A DNA stretch of 64,000 nucleotides from Luteibacter aegosomatis (GTDB lineage: Bacteria; Pseudomonadota; Gammaproteobacteria; Xanthomonadales; Rhodanobacteraceae): assembly GCF_023078455.1 (NCBI RefSeq), contig NZ_CP095740.1, positions 3,026,001-3,090,000 on the forward strand, given 5' to 3'. This document shows, piece by piece, positions 49,780 through 58,403 of this stretch. A program made the position numbers and the translations under genes. The notes under the pieces are model-generated. The model made no database searches, was not told where the DNA came from, and saw only the letters and a program-made list of their open reading frames with translations. Every line of letters starts with the position of its first letter. Within the stretch, counting starts at the first letter, position 1.

Positions 49780-49920
49780 GGCGGTCTCTGGGGATGTGGC
49801 GGTTGCAAAAACGCCCATTCTAACGGAGGGATGCCCCGCTCGTCAGGAATGGGCTCCTCTGTCGAGGCGCTTTATGGGGCGTGGCCCTTCAAAACGCAAG
49901 TGCCCGTTCGTGAAGGGACT

Positions 49921-50766
49921 TCAGTCGAAGGGAAGGTTGTCGATCAGGCGGGTGGCGCCCAGGCGGGCAGCCACCAGGGCCACCAGCCCTTCGCGCTCGT
50001 CCGCCGCCGGCTCGGCCAGGTCTTCGGCACGGCGGATGGCGACGTAATCGGGCACGAAGCCCGCCCGCTCCAGGCGCGCCCTGGCGGCCTGCTCCAGGGC
50101 CTGCCAGGCATGACCCTGACGGAACAGGTCGCGCATCTGGACCAGGGTGGCGTGGATCTGGGGCGCCCGCTGGCGCTCGGCGGCCGTCAGGTACTGGTTG
50201 CGCGAGCTCTTGGCGAGGCCATCGTCGTCGCGCAGGGTCGGGCCGGACATGATCTTCACCGGCAGCGACAGGTCGCGGACCATCCGTTCGATCACCTTCA
50301 GCTGCTGGAAATCCTTTTGGCCGAACACGGCGAAATCCGGCTGCACCAGATGGAACAGCTTGCTCACCACCGTGGCGACGCCGTCGAAATGCCCCGGCCG
50401 GTGCGCCCCTTCCAGCGTATCGGTCACCACGGGCACGTGGATGCTCACGCTGGCGGCCGGACCGAACGGATACATGGTCGGCACGTCCGGGGCGAACAGG
50501 ACGTCGCAGCCGGCCTCGGCCAGGCCGACCTGGTCCTGGGCCAGGGTACGCGGGTAGCGCTCGAAGTCCTCGTTGGGGCCGAACTGGGTGGGGTTGACGA
50601 ACACGCTGGCCACCACGCGATCGGCGCGCGCGCGCGCCAGCTTCAACAGCGAGTGGTGCCCGGCGTGCAGGTTGCCCATCGTCGGCACGAAGCCGACGGT
50701 CTGCCCGGCGGTGCGCCAGCCGCGGATGGTGGCACGAAGGGCGGCGGCATCGGTAACGGTCTGCAT
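49921..50766 (-). CDS. panC: Pantothenate synthetase
   Basis: The 281-residue enzyme joins pantoate and beta-alanine using ATP. It has VPTMGNLHAGHHSLL with the HxGH motif, VFVNPTQFGPNEDFERYPR, GQKDFQQL and the KMSKS-like SSRNQYL. The start MQTVTD is preferred. It lies 16 bp after panB, so both are in one operon. A 141-bp gap with no evident gene separates it from panD. Confidence 0.95.
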   Translation of the reverse strand: MQTVTDAAALRATIRGWRTAGQTVGFVPTMGNLHAGHHSLLKLARARADRVVASVFVNPTQFGPNEDFERYPRTLAQDQVGLAEAGCDVLFAPDVPTMYPFGPAASVSIHVPVVTDTLEGAHRPGHFDGVATVVSKLFHLVQPDFAVFGQKDFQQLKVIERMVRDLSLPVKIMSGPTLRDDDGLAKSSRNQYLTAAERQRAPQIHATLVQMRDLFRQGHAWQALEQAARARLERAGFVPDYVAIRRAEDLAEPAADEREGLVALVAARLGATRLIDNLPFD

Positions 50767-50782
50767 AGGTCGGGTCGTGCCT

Positions 50783-51607
50783 TCAGAAGCTGTGTTCGGG
50801 ACCGGGAAAGCGCTTTTCGCGAACGTCGTCGGCATAGGCGGCGATCGCGGCCGGGATGGAATCGCGTCCGGCGAGGAAATCCTTGGAAAAACGCGGCCGC
50901 CTGCCCGGGGTGAGACCGAGCATGTCGTAGACCACCAGCACCTGGCCGTCGCATTCCACGCCCGCGCCGATGCCGATCACCGGAATGGACAAGGCGGCGG
51001 TGATGCGTGCCGCCAGCGAGGCGGGCACGAGTTCGAGCACCAGCAGATCGGCACCGGCCGCTTCCACGGCCCTCGCATCGGCGAGCAGCTTTTCGGCGGC
51101 GTCCTCGGTCTTGCCCTGCACCTTGTAGCCGCCGAAGCGGTTGACCGACTGCGGCGTGAGGCCGAGATGGGCGCACACGGGAATGTCGCGCTCGGCCAGG
51201 GCGGAGATCACCTCGCAGATGCGGCCCGCCCCTTCGATCTTGACCATGGCCGCGCCGCCCTGGGCGACCAGGCGCGTGGCCGAGTCGATGGCCGTGGGCA
51301 CGTCGCGGTCGCTCATGAACGGCAGGTCGGCCACGAGCAGCGTCGTGGACAGGCCACGCGCCACCGCCGCGGCGTGGTAGACCACCTCATCGACCGTGAC
51401 CGGCAGCGTGCTCGACCGCCCCTGCACCACCATGCCCAGCGAATCGCCGACGAGGGCCACGTCGACCCCGGCGGCTTCCAGTTGGGCGGCGAAACTCGCG
51501 TCGTAGGCGGTGAGCATCACGATCTTCCGGCCTTCGGCTTTCATCGCCTTCAGGCCCGGCACGGTCACCGGCTTGCGCGCCGGCGCACTCGTTTTTTCCA
51601 CGTACAC
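50783..51607 (-). CDS. panB: 3-methyl-2-oxobutanoate hydroxymethyltransferase
   Basis: The enzyme of about 274 residues makes ketopantoate from ketoisovalerate and methylene-tetrahydrofolate. It has [53 protein letters not shown] and [20 protein letters not shown]. No ATG fits the expected N-terminus; a GTG at 51607 after GAGGCGA is the best start, with another GTG two codons later. Confidence 0.93.
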   Translation of the reverse strand: MYVEKTSAPARKPVTVPGLKAMKAEGRKIVMLTAYDASFAAQLEAAGVDVALVGDSLGMVVQGRSSTLPVTVDEVVYHAAAVARGLSTTLLVADLPFMSDRDVPTAIDSATRLVAQGGAAMVKIEGAGRICEVISALAERDIPVCAHLGLTPQSVNRFGGYKVQGKTEDAAEKLLADARAVEAAGADLLVLELVPASLAARITAALSIPVIGIGAGVECDGQVLVVYDMLGLTPGRRPRFSKDFLAGRDSIPAAIAAYADDVREKRFPGPEHSF

Positions 51608-51678
51608 GCTCTTGTCGCCTCGTTGTAAGAAACCGGGATTGTCCTCCCGGACGAGCCCAGGCTCAAGGAAGGGCGAGC

Positions 51679-52164
51679 CTAATCCAGCACGCGGCATTCA
51701 GCCACGTTCACCCTGGCCAGCAGGTCGGCCACGCGTCCCATGCCGGGCAACGTCGCCTGGGCGGCGATGTCGGCCAGCGGCAGCAGTACGAAAGCACGTT
51801 CGGGGATGCGCGGATGGGGCACATCCAGCCGTTCGTCGCGGATCACCGCGGCGCCATAGGCGAGCAGGTCGAGGTCGAGCGTTCGTGGCCCCCAGCGCTC
51901 GCCGTCACGCACCCGGCCGAAGGCCCGTTCGATCGACAGCATCGCGTCGAGCAAGGCATGCGCGTCGAGGGACGTGTCCACGGCGATGGCCGCGTTGACG
52001 AAATCGGGTTGGTCGACGTTGCCCCAGGGGGGCGTGCGATAGAAACGCGAGCGCGCCGTTACCGCAATGCCCGGCACGGCCCCCAGGGCGTCGATGGCCG
52101 CCTCGAGGCGCACGCGAACGTCTCCCAGGTTACCCCCGAGGCCGATCAGGGCGGCCACGCTCAC
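51679..52164 (-). CDS. folK: 6-hydroxymethyl-7,8-dihydropterin pyrophosphokinase
   Basis: The 161-residue folate-pathway enzyme shows [40 protein letters not shown] and the signature [15 protein letters not shown] with the Mg-binding Asp pair. It starts at a GTG overlapping the pcnB stop (GTGA). Its association with panB downstream and pcnB upstream is common in gammaproteobacteria. Confidence 0.95.
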   Translation of the reverse strand: MSVAALIGLGGNLGDVRVRLEAAIDALGAVPGIAVTARSRFYRTPPWGNVDQPDFVNAAIAVDTSLDAHALLDAMLSIERAFGRVRDGERWGPRTLDLDLLAYGAAVIRDERLDVPHPRIPERAFVLLPLADIAAQATLPGMGRVADLLARVNVAECRVLD

Positions 52165-53528
52165 GCGCCGCCCGAGTCGCCCTTGCCGCGACCCGCCGGC
52201 TTGCGACGGCGACGGCGCTTGCGGGCCGGCGCCGTGGCAGCCACCGTGTGCTCGCTCGGCGGCGGTACGCCACCGCCGCCGAGGGCGGCGGCCAGCATGT
52301 CCGGCGGCAACTGCTGGGCGTGGTTCCACCACTCGCCCAACTCACGCATCCGCGGCGATTCGTGCGCGCGCAGCAGGAGGAAATCGAACGCCGCACGGAA
52401 GCGCGGATGGGACATCAGGCGGAACACGCGCTTGCGATGGATTTGCTCGAAACGCGGCTGCAATGCCCAGATTTCTTCCATGGTGAAGGTGAACCGGCGC
52501 GGGATCGCCACGCGCTGGCACTGCTCGGCCACCACGTGCACGGCCGCGCGCTGCCAGGCCTCGTTCATGTCGAAACCCTGGGCCATCCAGCCGTGGGCCT
52601 GGTCGCGCACCTCGCCCCACAGCAGCACGGCGTAGAGGAAGGCCGGCGTGACCGACTTGCCGGCGGCGATGCGCGCGTCGGTGTTGGCCAGCCCCTGTTC
52701 CACCAGTGCGCGCAAGGCCTCGTCGCCGCGCTCGAGCGCGCGCGCCGTGGCCGGGAAGAGGAATTTCAGCAGGCCGCAGGCTTCGAGCATGCGGAAGCTC
52801 TTCAGGCCGTGGCCGGCGAGGAAGAGCTTGAGCGATTCGTCGAACAGGCGGGCGGGCGAGGCTTCGCTCAGCAGGTTGCCCAGCGTGGCGAACGGCGCGG
52901 CGGCGGCACGGTCGATGGTGAAGCCGAGCTTGGCCGCCAGCCGCGCCGCGCGAAGCATGCGCACGGGATCTTCGCGATAGCGCTGCTCGGGGTCGCCGAT
53001 GAGGCGCATGCTGCGGTCTTCGAGATCCTGCATGCCGCCCACGTAGTCACGCACGCTGAAGTCGGCGATGTCGTAATAAAGGGCATTGACGCGGAAGTCG
53101 CGGCGCACGGCATCTTCTTCGATGGTGCCCCAGATGTTGTCGCGCACGATGCGGCCGTCGACGATGTGGCGGTCGCCCCCTTCGCCGCCCTCCTCCCCCG
53201 TACCGCGGAAGGTAGCCACCTCGATGATCTCGGGACCGAACACCACGTGGGCCAGGCGGAACCGCCGACCGATGAGCCGGCAGTTGCGGAACAGGCCTTT
53301 CACCTCGTCGGGCGTGGCGTTGGTGGCCACGTCGAAATCCTTGGGGTGGCCGCCGAGCAACAGGTCGCGCACCGCGCCTCCCACGAGGTAGGCGTCGAAC
53401 CCGGCCTCGTGAAGCCTGTAGAGCACACGAAGGGCGGCCTTGCTGATGTTCTTGCGGGAAATGGAGTGCTGTTCGCGCGGGATGATGCGCATGGCCGGCG
53501 AAACGTCGCTCCTGTTTTCGGGATTCAA
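52161..53528 (-). CDS. pcnB: Poly(A) polymerase I
   Basis: The 455-residue nucleotidyltransferase adds poly(A) tails that promote RNA decay. It has VGGAVRDLLLGGHPKDFDVA with the catalytic Asp pair, GRRFRLAHVVFG, EDAVRRDFRVNALYYD and a C-terminal basic tail (RKRRRRRKPAGRGK). Met13 is an alternative start. Confidence 0.95.
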   Translation of the reverse strand: MNPENRSDVSPAMRIIPREQHSISRKNISKAALRVLYRLHEAGFDAYLVGGAVRDLLLGGHPKDFDVATNATPDEVKGLFRNCRLIGRRFRLAHVVFGPEIIEVATFRGTGEEGGEGGDRHIVDGRIVRDNIWGTIEEDAVRRDFRVNALYYDIADFSVRDYVGGMQDLEDRSMRLIGDPEQRYREDPVRMLRAARLAAKLGFTIDRAAAAPFATLGNLLSEASPARLFDESLKLFLAGHGLKSFRMLEACGLLKFLFPATARALERGDEALRALVEQGLANTDARIAAGKSVTPAFLYAVLLWGEVRDQAHGWMAQGFDMNEAWQRAAVHVVAEQCQRVAIPRRFTFTMEEIWALQPRFEQIHRKRVFRLMSHPRFRAAFDFLLLRAHESPRMRELGEWWNHAQQLPPDMLAAALGGGGVPPPSEHTVAATAPARKRRRRRKPAGRGKGDSGGA

Positions 53529-53655
53529 GCGGCTACGATCCTGGCGGGCGCCTGCGCGCCCGGTCGGGTGGGTGTCCCGCCGGCAACCGGTATCGGGGAC
53601 GAAAGTGGGTTAAATGTAACGAATTCGTTGCCTTCCGACGAGGGAGAAAAAAACG

Positions 53656-53683
53656 TTGCCGCGCGTCGGAACTTGGGTATACT
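53656..53683 (+). promoter_or_regulatory. Promoter of the tRNA-Glu/fdxA unit
   Basis: TTGCCG (53656-53661) and TATACT (53678-53683) are 16 nt apart, 30 bp before the tRNA. The GC-rich discriminator (AACGCGC) is typical of stringently controlled stable-RNA promoters. Confidence 0.75.
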
Positions 53684-53712
53684 AACGCGCTTCGTACTCC
53701 CGGTACGACCCC

Positions 53713-53788
53713 GCTCCCTTCGTCTAGTGGTCTAGGACACCGCCCTCTCAAGGCGGGAACACGAGTTCGAACCTCGTAGGGAGCGCCA
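53713..53788 (+). tRNA. tRNA-Glu (anticodon CTC)
   Basis: The 76-nt gene has a perfect acceptor stem (GCTCCCT with AGGGAGC), an anticodon stem CCGCC/GGCGG with loop CTCTCAA giving anticodon CTC, a T arm with GTTCGAA, discriminator G and an encoded CCA end. It decodes GAG. Confidence 0.97.
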
Positions 53789-53813
53789 CTTTCCTTCTGG
53801 CGCCTGATTTCGC

Positions 53814-54137
53814 ATGACCTTTGTCGTTACCGACAACTGCATCAAGTGCAAGTACACGGATTGCGTCGAGGTTTGCCCTGTCGACGCCTTCCACGAAGGC
53901 CCCAATTTCTTGGTGATCAATCCGGACGAGTGCATCGATTGCACCCTCTGCGAGCCGGAATGCCCTATCAACGCCATCTATCCCGAGGATGACGTTCCCG
54001 CGGGGCAAGAGGCCTTCGTCGCGCTGAATGCCGATCTCTCCAAAGACTGGCCGGTCATCACCGAGCGCAAGGATGGTCTGCCCGATGCCAAGGACTGGGA
54101 AAACAAACCCAACAAGATCGATCTGCTTCAACGCTGA
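53814..54137 (+). CDS. fdxA: Seven-iron ferredoxin FdxA
   Basis: The 107-residue protein begins [20 protein letters not shown] and continues with [20 protein letters not shown], the [3Fe-4S]/[4Fe-4S] pattern of FdxA/FdI. It carries low-potential electrons in the cytosol. It begins only 25 nt after the tRNA-Glu and has no obvious ribosome site or promoter of its own, so it is probably read from the tRNA promoter. A strong terminator follows. Confidence 0.95.
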   Translation: MTFVVTDNCIKCKYTDCVEVCPVDAFHEGPNFLVINPDECIDCTLCEPECPINAIYPEDDVPAGQEAFVALNADLSKDWPVITERKDGLPDAKDWENKPNKIDLLQR

Positions 54138-54150
54138 TCCCTTGACGAAA

Positions 54151-54175
54151 AGCCCCTCGCGAGAGGGGCTTTTTT
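54151..54175 (+). terminator. Rho-independent terminator after fdxA
   Basis: The stem AGCCCCTC/GAGGGGCT with a GCGA loop is followed by TTTTT, 13 bp after the fdxA stop. Confidence 0.92.
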
Positions 54176-54191
54176 CATGTCCGCGTTTTCA

Positions 54192-55184
54192 TCAAGGTTC
54201 GGGGAGCGCCTGCTCCTCCGGCCGGTATTCGAACGTGGCGCCATTCGGATTCGACTTGCTGGGCAGCTTGACCTCGATGACCGGGACCCACCGATTCGAG
54301 AGAGCCGCGAAGTCGACCTGGTTCAGTCCGGCTGCCGCCCTCCCCTTGGTTTCGCCCCGCAGGTAGAAGAACGCCTCGATGGGAAGCTTCGGATCGTTCT
54401 GCGCCCAGGTACTGACCATGATCTCGTTCTGCAGGTAGAACCATTTCGACTGCCTGCTTCGAATGTTCGCCTGGGCCTGGAACGCCAGGTAAGCGTCCTG
54501 CGTACCGGGCAACAGGAGGAAGGAGCACTGGTGCCGATACCTGTTGTGAAGAATATCCAAGGCGGACATGCCGAATTTCTTCATCCAGGCATCCGCATCG
54601 TAGATTTTCTGGATCTGGCACGGCCCGGTGCCGCTTTCGTACTTGTTTGCGCTGCAACCGTTGTTGTCTTCCGGGTCGGAGTCCACGCGCTCCACGGTGG
54701 CGGCGTCGAAGGGAAAGATGCAGACGACGGTCATCTGCGTGAATTCGCCGGGCGTATCGGCAAAAAAATAGGGAATGAGGATGAAACCGTCATTCATGTT
54801 TTTCACGATATCGCTGAACGCGGAATCGTGACGCAGCCAGGAGAACGCGACGCCCCGCTTGATCGGTGAACCGGGATTCGGATTCCAGGCGTTGTACCCC
54901 GGCCCCCTCACTGTCGCCCTCAACAGGATTCCGGAGCAGAGGATGGCCGGCAAGGGCTTGGGATTGTTGGCGGTATGGCAATCCGCCGTGCTCTCCGCGA
55001 AGCGCTTGCGCAGGTTGTCGCGCACCTCGGTTCCCGAGTATTTCTTGCTGAGGAGTACCCCCGTCGGAGGGGAGGCAACGACAGGGTGTGCCGAACGTTC
55101 CGGCACCCCGGCGCAAGCGGCAAGGAACGCGACGAACATGACCGTGGCAACAACACGAAAACACCTGCTCCAAGCGCTATCCAT
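54192..55184 (-). CDS. Halovibrin-like lipoprotein 3 (divergent paralog)
   Basis: The 330-residue protein has a lipoprotein signal (VAFLAACAG) and the family blocks ILCSGILLRATVRGPGYNAW, GVAFSWLRHDSAF, NDGFILIPYFFAD, VVCIFPFDAAT, NEIMVSTWAQ and PIEAFFYLRG. It is clearly related to, but more diverged from, the tandem pair at 45479-47356. It fits the HvnA-like consensus best (for example the FPFDA block). An AAGGAG site precedes the ATG. Confidence 0.6.
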   Translation of the reverse strand: MDSAWSRCFRVVATVMFVAFLAACAGVPERSAHPVVASPPTGVLLSKKYSGTEVRDNLRKRFAESTADCHTANNPKPLPAILCSGILLRATVRGPGYNAWNPNPGSPIKRGVAFSWLRHDSAFSDIVKNMNDGFILIPYFFADTPGEFTQMTVVCIFPFDAATVERVDSDPEDNNGCSANKYESGTGPCQIQKIYDADAWMKKFGMSALDILHNRYRHQCSFLLLPGTQDAYLAFQAQANIRSRQSKWFYLQNEIMVSTWAQNDPKLPIEAFFYLRGETKGRAAAGLNQVDFAALSNRWVPVIEVKLPSKSNPNGATFEYRPEEQALPEP

Positions 55185-55534
55185 ATCGGCACTCCTTGCC
55201 TTTGTGAAACGTCATGCGGCGACATCCCGATCTGCCGCGTTGAACCTGAAACAGGCTGCGCCGTTCGCCGCCGCGAGAGCGGCGTTATCGCGATGAGCGG
55301 TACACAGCCCCTGCCCGTATCCAACGTTTCCACGACCCGGCGTCCATGGCCTTGCCCCCTTGGCTCCCTTTCGTCACCAGTATGCGCGTCGGCACGCGAC
55401 ATTCAATCGCACGGAAGTCGTAAGTACCCGACCGGTCGATTCGGCAATAACCATGCGAACGCACCTCCCAAGCAGGGAAATCCGGCCCATCGCACCCTTT
55501 CGCGGGGCACTGCTTCATCCATGCCCGTACCCCA
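55185..55534. other. Intergenic region without a recognisable gene
   Basis: This ~350-bp stretch lies between the third halovibrin-like gene and the bamC terminator. I see no frame with coding character, only a small CGCCGC/GCGGCG inverted repeat near 55268-55286. The upstream signals for the lipoprotein gene should lie at its left end. Confidence 0.5.
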
Positions 55535-55568
55535 AACGAAAACGCCGCCCGAAGGCGGCGTTTTCGTT
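55535..55568. terminator. Long-stem bidirectional terminator after bamC
   Basis: A perfect 15-bp stem (AACGAAAACGCCGCC / GGCGGCGTTTTCGTT) with a CGAA loop lies 17 bp after the bamC stop. The stem itself contains the A and T tracts, so it could act on either strand. Confidence 0.85.
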
Positions 55569-55585
55569 GCATGGGCGACGACGGG

Positions 55586-56173
55586 TTACTTGCTGCCCAT
55601 GCGGGATTTCAGCGCGTCGATCACGCGGCGAACGCCATCGGCATCACCCTGCGCACGCACCTCGCTACCGGTGCCGCTTTCGTTGATGGCGAGCACGACG
55701 CTGCGCTGCTTGCGACCGTTCGACGACGAACCGCTTTCGGCGTCATCGTGCTTGCCACCGCCGAACATGCGACGGAAGAGGCCCGGACGCTCTTCGGAGG
55801 GGCCGCCCTGGCTCACGGCGATCTGATAGGTGTGCGTGCTGTCGTCGTGTGCGGTGACCTTGCCCAGGTCGCCCACGCTCAACAGTTCGCCGATACGGCG
55901 GTAGGCAGCATCGGGAGCGTCGGTCAGCACGAAACCGTCGGACACCGGCGCGGCGCCCGTCTGGGCCTGCGCACCGGACGCACCGGCACCCACGTCGGGA
56001 ATCACGAGAGCCGCGCTGGTCGACGGCGTGTCGAGGCCCGGCGGGATTTCCAGCGGGGCTTCCTGCTGGGCCCTTTCCCAATCCTTCTTGGAGCGGAACG
56101 CGCCGCAGCCGGAGACGACCAGGACGGACAGGAGCAGTGCCGGGACGACCAGCGCGTACGAGGTTTTCTTCAT
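55586..56173 (-). CDS. bamC: Outer-membrane assembly lipoprotein BamC-like (NlpB)
   Basis: The 195-residue lipoprotein has lipobox VSGC and a short unstructured N-terminus (PLEIPPGLDTPS) like the BamD-binding segment of BamC. One helix-grip domain follows (DAPDAAYRRIGELLSVGDLG to RRVIDALKSRMG). E. coli BamC has two such domains and is ~344 residues, so this is a short form. It lies 38 bp after dapA, the classic dapA-nlpB pair. Confidence 0.85.
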   Translation of the reverse strand: MKKTSYALVVPALLLSVLVVSGCGAFRSKKDWERAQQEAPLEIPPGLDTPSTSAALVIPDVGAGASGAQAQTGAAPVSDGFVLTDAPDAAYRRIGELLSVGDLGKVTAHDDSTHTYQIAVSQGGPSEERPGLFRRMFGGGKHDDAESGSSSNGRKQRSVVLAINESGTGSEVRAQGDADGVRRVIDALKSRMGSK

Positions 56174-56211
56174 GAACGAAAGTTCCGTTGGATCCGTTGA
56201 AAGGAATGGCT

Positions 56212-57105
56212 TCAGGCGGCGGACGCCAATGGTGCCAGAGCCGCGAGCGTTTCGCGCACCCGGGACAGCGCCGGGCCGGGTTCGAGTTCGACCAGGGGCA
56301 GGCGCGGAGCCGCCGACCCCAACCCCAGCGCGGCCAGGCCGGCCTTGACGGGGATGGGATTGGGCGCGCAGTTCAGGGCGTCGACCAGGGGGGCCAGCCG
56401 GGCCGCGGCCTGCGCGGTGCGGGCGGCGTCGCCCTGGCGGGCGGCGTCGCACAACTCGCGAAAAGCCTGCGGCACGAGGTTGGCCACCACCGAGACGGTG
56501 CCCGCGGCGCCGGCCAGCATGGCTTCGTGGGCCGTGTTGTCGTCGCCGCTGAGGTAGACGAAATCCGGGCGCACAAGTTCCGCGAGGGCGCGAATGCGCT
56601 CCGCGTCGCCCCGCGCCTCCTTGATGCCGACGATGGCCGGATGCTCGCGCAACACGGCGACCGTCTCGGGCGCGATGTCGCAGCCCGTGCGCGGCGGAAC
56701 GTTATAGAGGATCACCGGCAGGCCGCCGTGGTCGGCCACGGCGAGGAAGTGGCGGCGAAGGCCTTCCTGCGTGGGACGCACGTAGAACGGCGCCACGACC
56801 AGGGCCGCATCGGCGCCGAGTTCTTTCGCCCGGCGCGTGGCGGCGATGGTTTTCGCCGTGCCCGCCTCGCCGGTGCCGGCGATGACGGGGACGCGCTTGC
56901 CGACATGCTTCACCGCGAAACCGAGCAGGCGATCGTATTCGTCGTGCTCGAGAAAGTGCGATTCGCCCGTCGAGCCCGCGACGACCACGGCCTGCGTACC
57001 GCCCGCCAACTGCTGGTCGAGCAGCCGGCCGAACGCGGCGAGATCGAGGGACCCGTCGGCGGCGAAGGGCGTCGCCAGCGCGGTGATGCTTCCGGAGATG
57101 TCCAA
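56212..57105 (-). CDS. dapA: 4-hydroxy-tetrahydrodipicolinate synthase
   Basis: The 297-residue enzyme condenses pyruvate and aspartate semialdehyde in lysine and peptidoglycan synthesis. It has VVAGSTGESHFL, VILYNVPPRTG with the catalytic Tyr and VGIKEARG with the Schiff-base Lys. The best start is a TTG (57105), as no ATG or GTG fits, and the ribosome site is weak. It is divergent from gcvR. Confidence 0.95.
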   Translation of the reverse strand: MDISGSITALATPFAADGSLDLAAFGRLLDQQLAGGTQAVVVAGSTGESHFLEHDEYDRLLGFAVKHVGKRVPVIAGTGEAGTAKTIAATRRAKELGADAALVVAPFYVRPTQEGLRRHFLAVADHGGLPVILYNVPPRTGCDIAPETVAVLREHPAIVGIKEARGDAERIRALAELVRPDFVYLSGDDNTAHEAMLAGAAGTVSVVANLVPQAFRELCDAARQGDAARTAQAAARLAPLVDALNCAPNPIPVKAGLAALGLGSAAPRLPLVELEPGPALSRVRETLAALAPLASAA

Positions 57106-57275
57106 GGTGAAACCCGTTGAGTAGACAGCGTTTCGTATGTTACCGGGGCGCTACCGGCACGTCCATTCGGCCGATTTTCGCGGTAGGGCGCCACCGCCCT
57201 TGCGGGCCCGGGACGGCCCCCGGTAAGCTCGGGCCCGTAGCGACGCCCCGCGCCCCGCGGGTCGCGCCATGGGTA

Positions 57276-57845
57276 GTGAAGCCTTTGAATCGTTCCGCAG
57301 CACGAAGCGTCGCCACCGACAACCAGCTCCTCATCTCGACGCTCTCACCGGCGCATCGCGCGCCGATCCTCGCGCTGGCCAAGCGCATCGCCGACTCGGG
57401 CTGCAATCTGGCCGACGCCCGCGTCTCGACCATCGGCAACGACACCTCGGTGATGCTGCTCGCCTCCGGCGCATGGGATGCCGTGGCCAAGCTCGAAACC
57501 GCGCTGGGCAAGCTCGCCCGCGACGAAGACCTGCAGATCGTCCATTACCGCACGGCACCGCGTGAACCCACCGCACACCTGCTGCCCTATCTGGTCGAGG
57601 TGATCGCCGCCGACCGGCCGGGCATCCTGGTGAAGATCATCGAATTCTTTTCACGCCGCGACATCAGCGTGGAGCAACTTTCCTCCATGCGTTACCAGGC
57701 GATGCAGACCGGCGCCGAGATGTTCCAGGCACAGATCACGATCGGCATTCCGTCCGAGACCCACATCGCCGCGCTGCGCGACGATTTCCTCGAGCTGTGC
57801 GATGGCCTCAATCTCGACGCCATCATGGACCCGGTGAAATTCTGA
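57276..57845 (+). CDS. gcvR: GcvR-like ACT-domain regulator
   Basis: The protein of about 189 residues has two ACT domains (NQLLISTLSPAHRAPILALA and PYLVEVIAADRPGILVKIIE) like GcvR, which inhibits the GcvA activator of glycine cleavage by direct contact. A GTG at 57276 is the chosen start; it is uncertain because no strong ribosome site is present. The order dapA/gcvR/bcp is conserved in gammaproteobacteria. Confidence 0.88.
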   Translation: MKPLNRSAARSVATDNQLLISTLSPAHRAPILALAKRIADSGCNLADARVSTIGNDTSVMLLASGAWDAVAKLETALGKLARDEDLQIVHYRTAPREPTAHLLPYLVEVIAADRPGILVKIIEFFSRRDISVEQLSSMRYQAMQTGAEMFQAQITIGIPSETHIAALRDDFLELCDGLNLDAIMDPVKF

Positions 57846-57862
57846 CCACTTAAAAGGCACGC

Positions 57863-58324
57863 ATGATCGGCAAGGGCAAGAAGGTTCCCCAACTCGAAGG
57901 CAAGCTCGGCGACGGCGGCACCCTGTCGCTGTCCTCCCTCTCCGGCCAATGGATCGTGGTGTTCTTCTATCCCAAGGACAACACGCCGGGCTGCACCAAT
58001 GAGGCGAAGGATTTCCGCGATCTCTACGGTCAGTTCCGCAAGCGTGGCGCCGAGGTGGTCGGCGTGTCGCGCGACTCGGTGCGCTCCCACGCCAACTTCG
58101 CCGCCAAGCACGAACTGCCGTTCCCACTGGTGTCCGACGCCGACGAAACCTGGTGCAAGGCCTTCGACGTGATCCACGAGAAGGTGCTCTACGGCAAGCG
58201 CTACATGGGCGTCGTGCGCAGCACCTTCCTCATCGGCCCCGACGGCAAGCTCGCCGCCGAATGGCGTGGCATCAAGATCCCCGGCCATGCCCAGGCCGTG
58301 CTCGAGAGTGTCCCCTCCGCGTGA
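57863..58324 (+). CDS. bcp: Thioredoxin-dependent thiol peroxidase (Bcp/PrxQ)
   Basis: The 153-residue peroxiredoxin has the peroxidatic Cys in FYPKDNTPGCTNEAKDFRD. The resolving Cys found five residues later in E. coli Bcp is Lys here. A second Cys remains in DETWCKAFDV. It may act as an atypical or one-Cys enzyme. It follows gcvR by 17 bp, with an AAAAGG site, in the same operon. Confidence 0.93.
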   Translation: MIGKGKKVPQLEGKLGDGGTLSLSSLSGQWIVVFFYPKDNTPGCTNEAKDFRDLYGQFRKRGAEVVGVSRDSVRSHANFAAKHELPFPLVSDADETWCKAFDVIHEKVLYGKRYMGVVRSTFLIGPDGKLAAEWRGIKIPGHAQAVLESVPSA

Positions 58325-58403
58325 CGGTCACCGCGTCACGCGGCACCCTCCCCCGGTCGAGCCTCGGCCGGGTTTCGCAACCTCCGCATGAGGTCACTTC
58401 CGC

